From NCBI GenBank assembly GCA_022708385.1, contig JAKIYU010000005.1:1-25262 (forward strand): a stretch of 25,262 nt of DNA. The letters run 5' to 3'. Source of the DNA: Bacteroidota bacterium (lineage in GTDB: Bacteria; Bacteroidota; Bacteroidia; Bacteroidales; PXBB01). Below, piece after piece: positions 24,948 through 25,262 of this stretch (positions are counted from its first letter, which is position 1; every line of letters begins with the position of its first letter). A model generated the notes under the pieces. The model was given only the letters and a program-made list of their open reading frames with translations, was not told where the DNA came from and did no database searches. The position numbers and the translations under genes are program-made.

Positions 24948-25109
24948 TCAAAACAAGGTGTATTGTTCTTCAAAATTAATTGTTTTTTGCCAATCTTTAT
25001 CAGGATTTTCTAAAAATCTAATCAAGTGAATGTAATTGAACAGATGAATTTTGCAAAAACTTACCAGATTTGAAAAAGCCCAGCTTCTTTTTAAGGATGG
25101 TTCTAAAAT
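24948..25109 (-). pseudogene. C-terminal remnant of a DDE (IS4-like) transposase
   Basis: A 53-codon stretch with no start codon, open from 25109 to a TGA at 24948-24950 and preceded by an in-frame TAA. It reads as a well-formed transposase tail: LKRSWAFSNLVSF, then KIHLFNYIHLIRFLENPDKD, ending NFEEQYTLF. The pattern (Arg-Trp-Ala-Phe-Ser-Asn, then a helix, then LIRFLENP) resembles the C-terminus of IS4-like elements in Bacteroidota; the family assignment is from memory and moderate. No catalytic residues, N-terminal part or terminal inverted repeats are left, so it is dead. Confidence 0.6.
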
Positions 25110-25170
25110 TTAAATTATTGTTATTCAAATAATTAATAATAAACCGCTATCAATAATATTAAAAAAATTG

Positions 25171-25178
25171 TATATTTG
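25171..25178 (+). promoter_or_regulatory. -7 promoter element (TATATTTG) for the right-edge gene
   Basis: TATATTTG matches TAnnTTTG, followed by an AT-rich leader of about 17 nt to the ATG at 25201. Same arrangement as in front of parE. Confidence 0.5.
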
Positions 25179-25200
25179 CATAAATTTAAAAGTAAAAATT

Positions 25201-25262
25201 ATGCGAATATTAAAGTTAAACCATTCAGAAAGCCTCTCATCTTTAAAATCGAAGATGAATAA
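25201..25262 (+). CDS. 5' end of a gene cut by the window edge
   Basis: An ATG at 25201 opens a frame of 20 full codons (MRILKLNHSESLSSLKSKMN) that continues past the end; the last two bases (aa) begin a Lys or Asn codon, not a stop. A good -7 element lies upstream. The product cannot be identified from 20 residues. The short leucine-rich start followed by a helix-like stretch, beside a transposase remnant, would suit the first residues of an IS630-type helix-turn-helix protein, but that is a guess. Confidence 0.5.
   Translation, partial: MRILKLNHSESLSSLKSKMN

Overview
The window looks like a chromosomal segment of a Bacteroidota bacterium, probably an environmental member of the Bacteroidales or a near relative. 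The evidence is a type B gliding/T9SS C-terminal sorting domain on a choice-of-anchor L protein, a DUF3822 protein next to rsmD, several AT-rich start regions carrying the Bacteroidota -7 promoter element TAnnTTTG with no Shine-Dalgarno sequence, and moderately AT-rich DNA. I saw no rRNA, tRNA or CRISPR array.

Layout. (1) Bases 1-6600 are housekeeping genes, all on the minus strand: guaB, a SurA-like periplasmic peptidyl-prolyl isomerase, a one-helix membrane protein, a DUF3822 protein, rsmD and a nucleotidyltransferase-fold protein. The first nine codons of another leftward gene may lie at the left edge. (2) 6700-9000 holds parE, divergent from guaB across a perfect palindrome, and a small thiamine-binding (MTH1187/YqgV) protein. 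(3) 9035-11392 is a secreted adhesin-like T9SS cargo protein. (4) 11562-21472 is a surface-glycan region: a TMTC-like GT-C/TPR protein, a second polytopic GT-C-like protein, a SAM methyltransferase, a polyprenyl-phosphate glycosyltransferase, an FdtA/WxcM-like cupin, and, on the plus strand, an MBOAT acyltransferase followed by another methyltransferase. (5) A strongly AT-rich type II restriction-modification pair (16288-17962) interrupts that region. (6) 21475-24804 encodes a 1109-residue membrane protein whose first 740 residues are a tandem duplication of a membrane/beta module, ending in an AlgX/AlgJ-like SGNH domain. (7) The right end holds a decayed DDE transposase tail and the start of another gene.

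How they may work together: MBOAT, methyltransferase and the SGNH protein are separated by 4 and 2 nt, so they form one transcription unit. By analogy with AlgI plus AlgJ/AlgX, the MBOAT would pass an acyl group across the inner membrane and the SGNH domain would put it on an exported glycan. The divergent cupin-GT2 pair and the two GT-C-like proteins would supply or transfer sugars for the same or a related surface polymer. The duplicated module and the methyltransferase placed between the two acylation genes are the most unusual parts. Small-scale signals in the glycan region (a heptanucleotide repeat, a G8 tract in a GT-C gene, tandem hairpin repeats behind a promoter) hint at switching or regulation.
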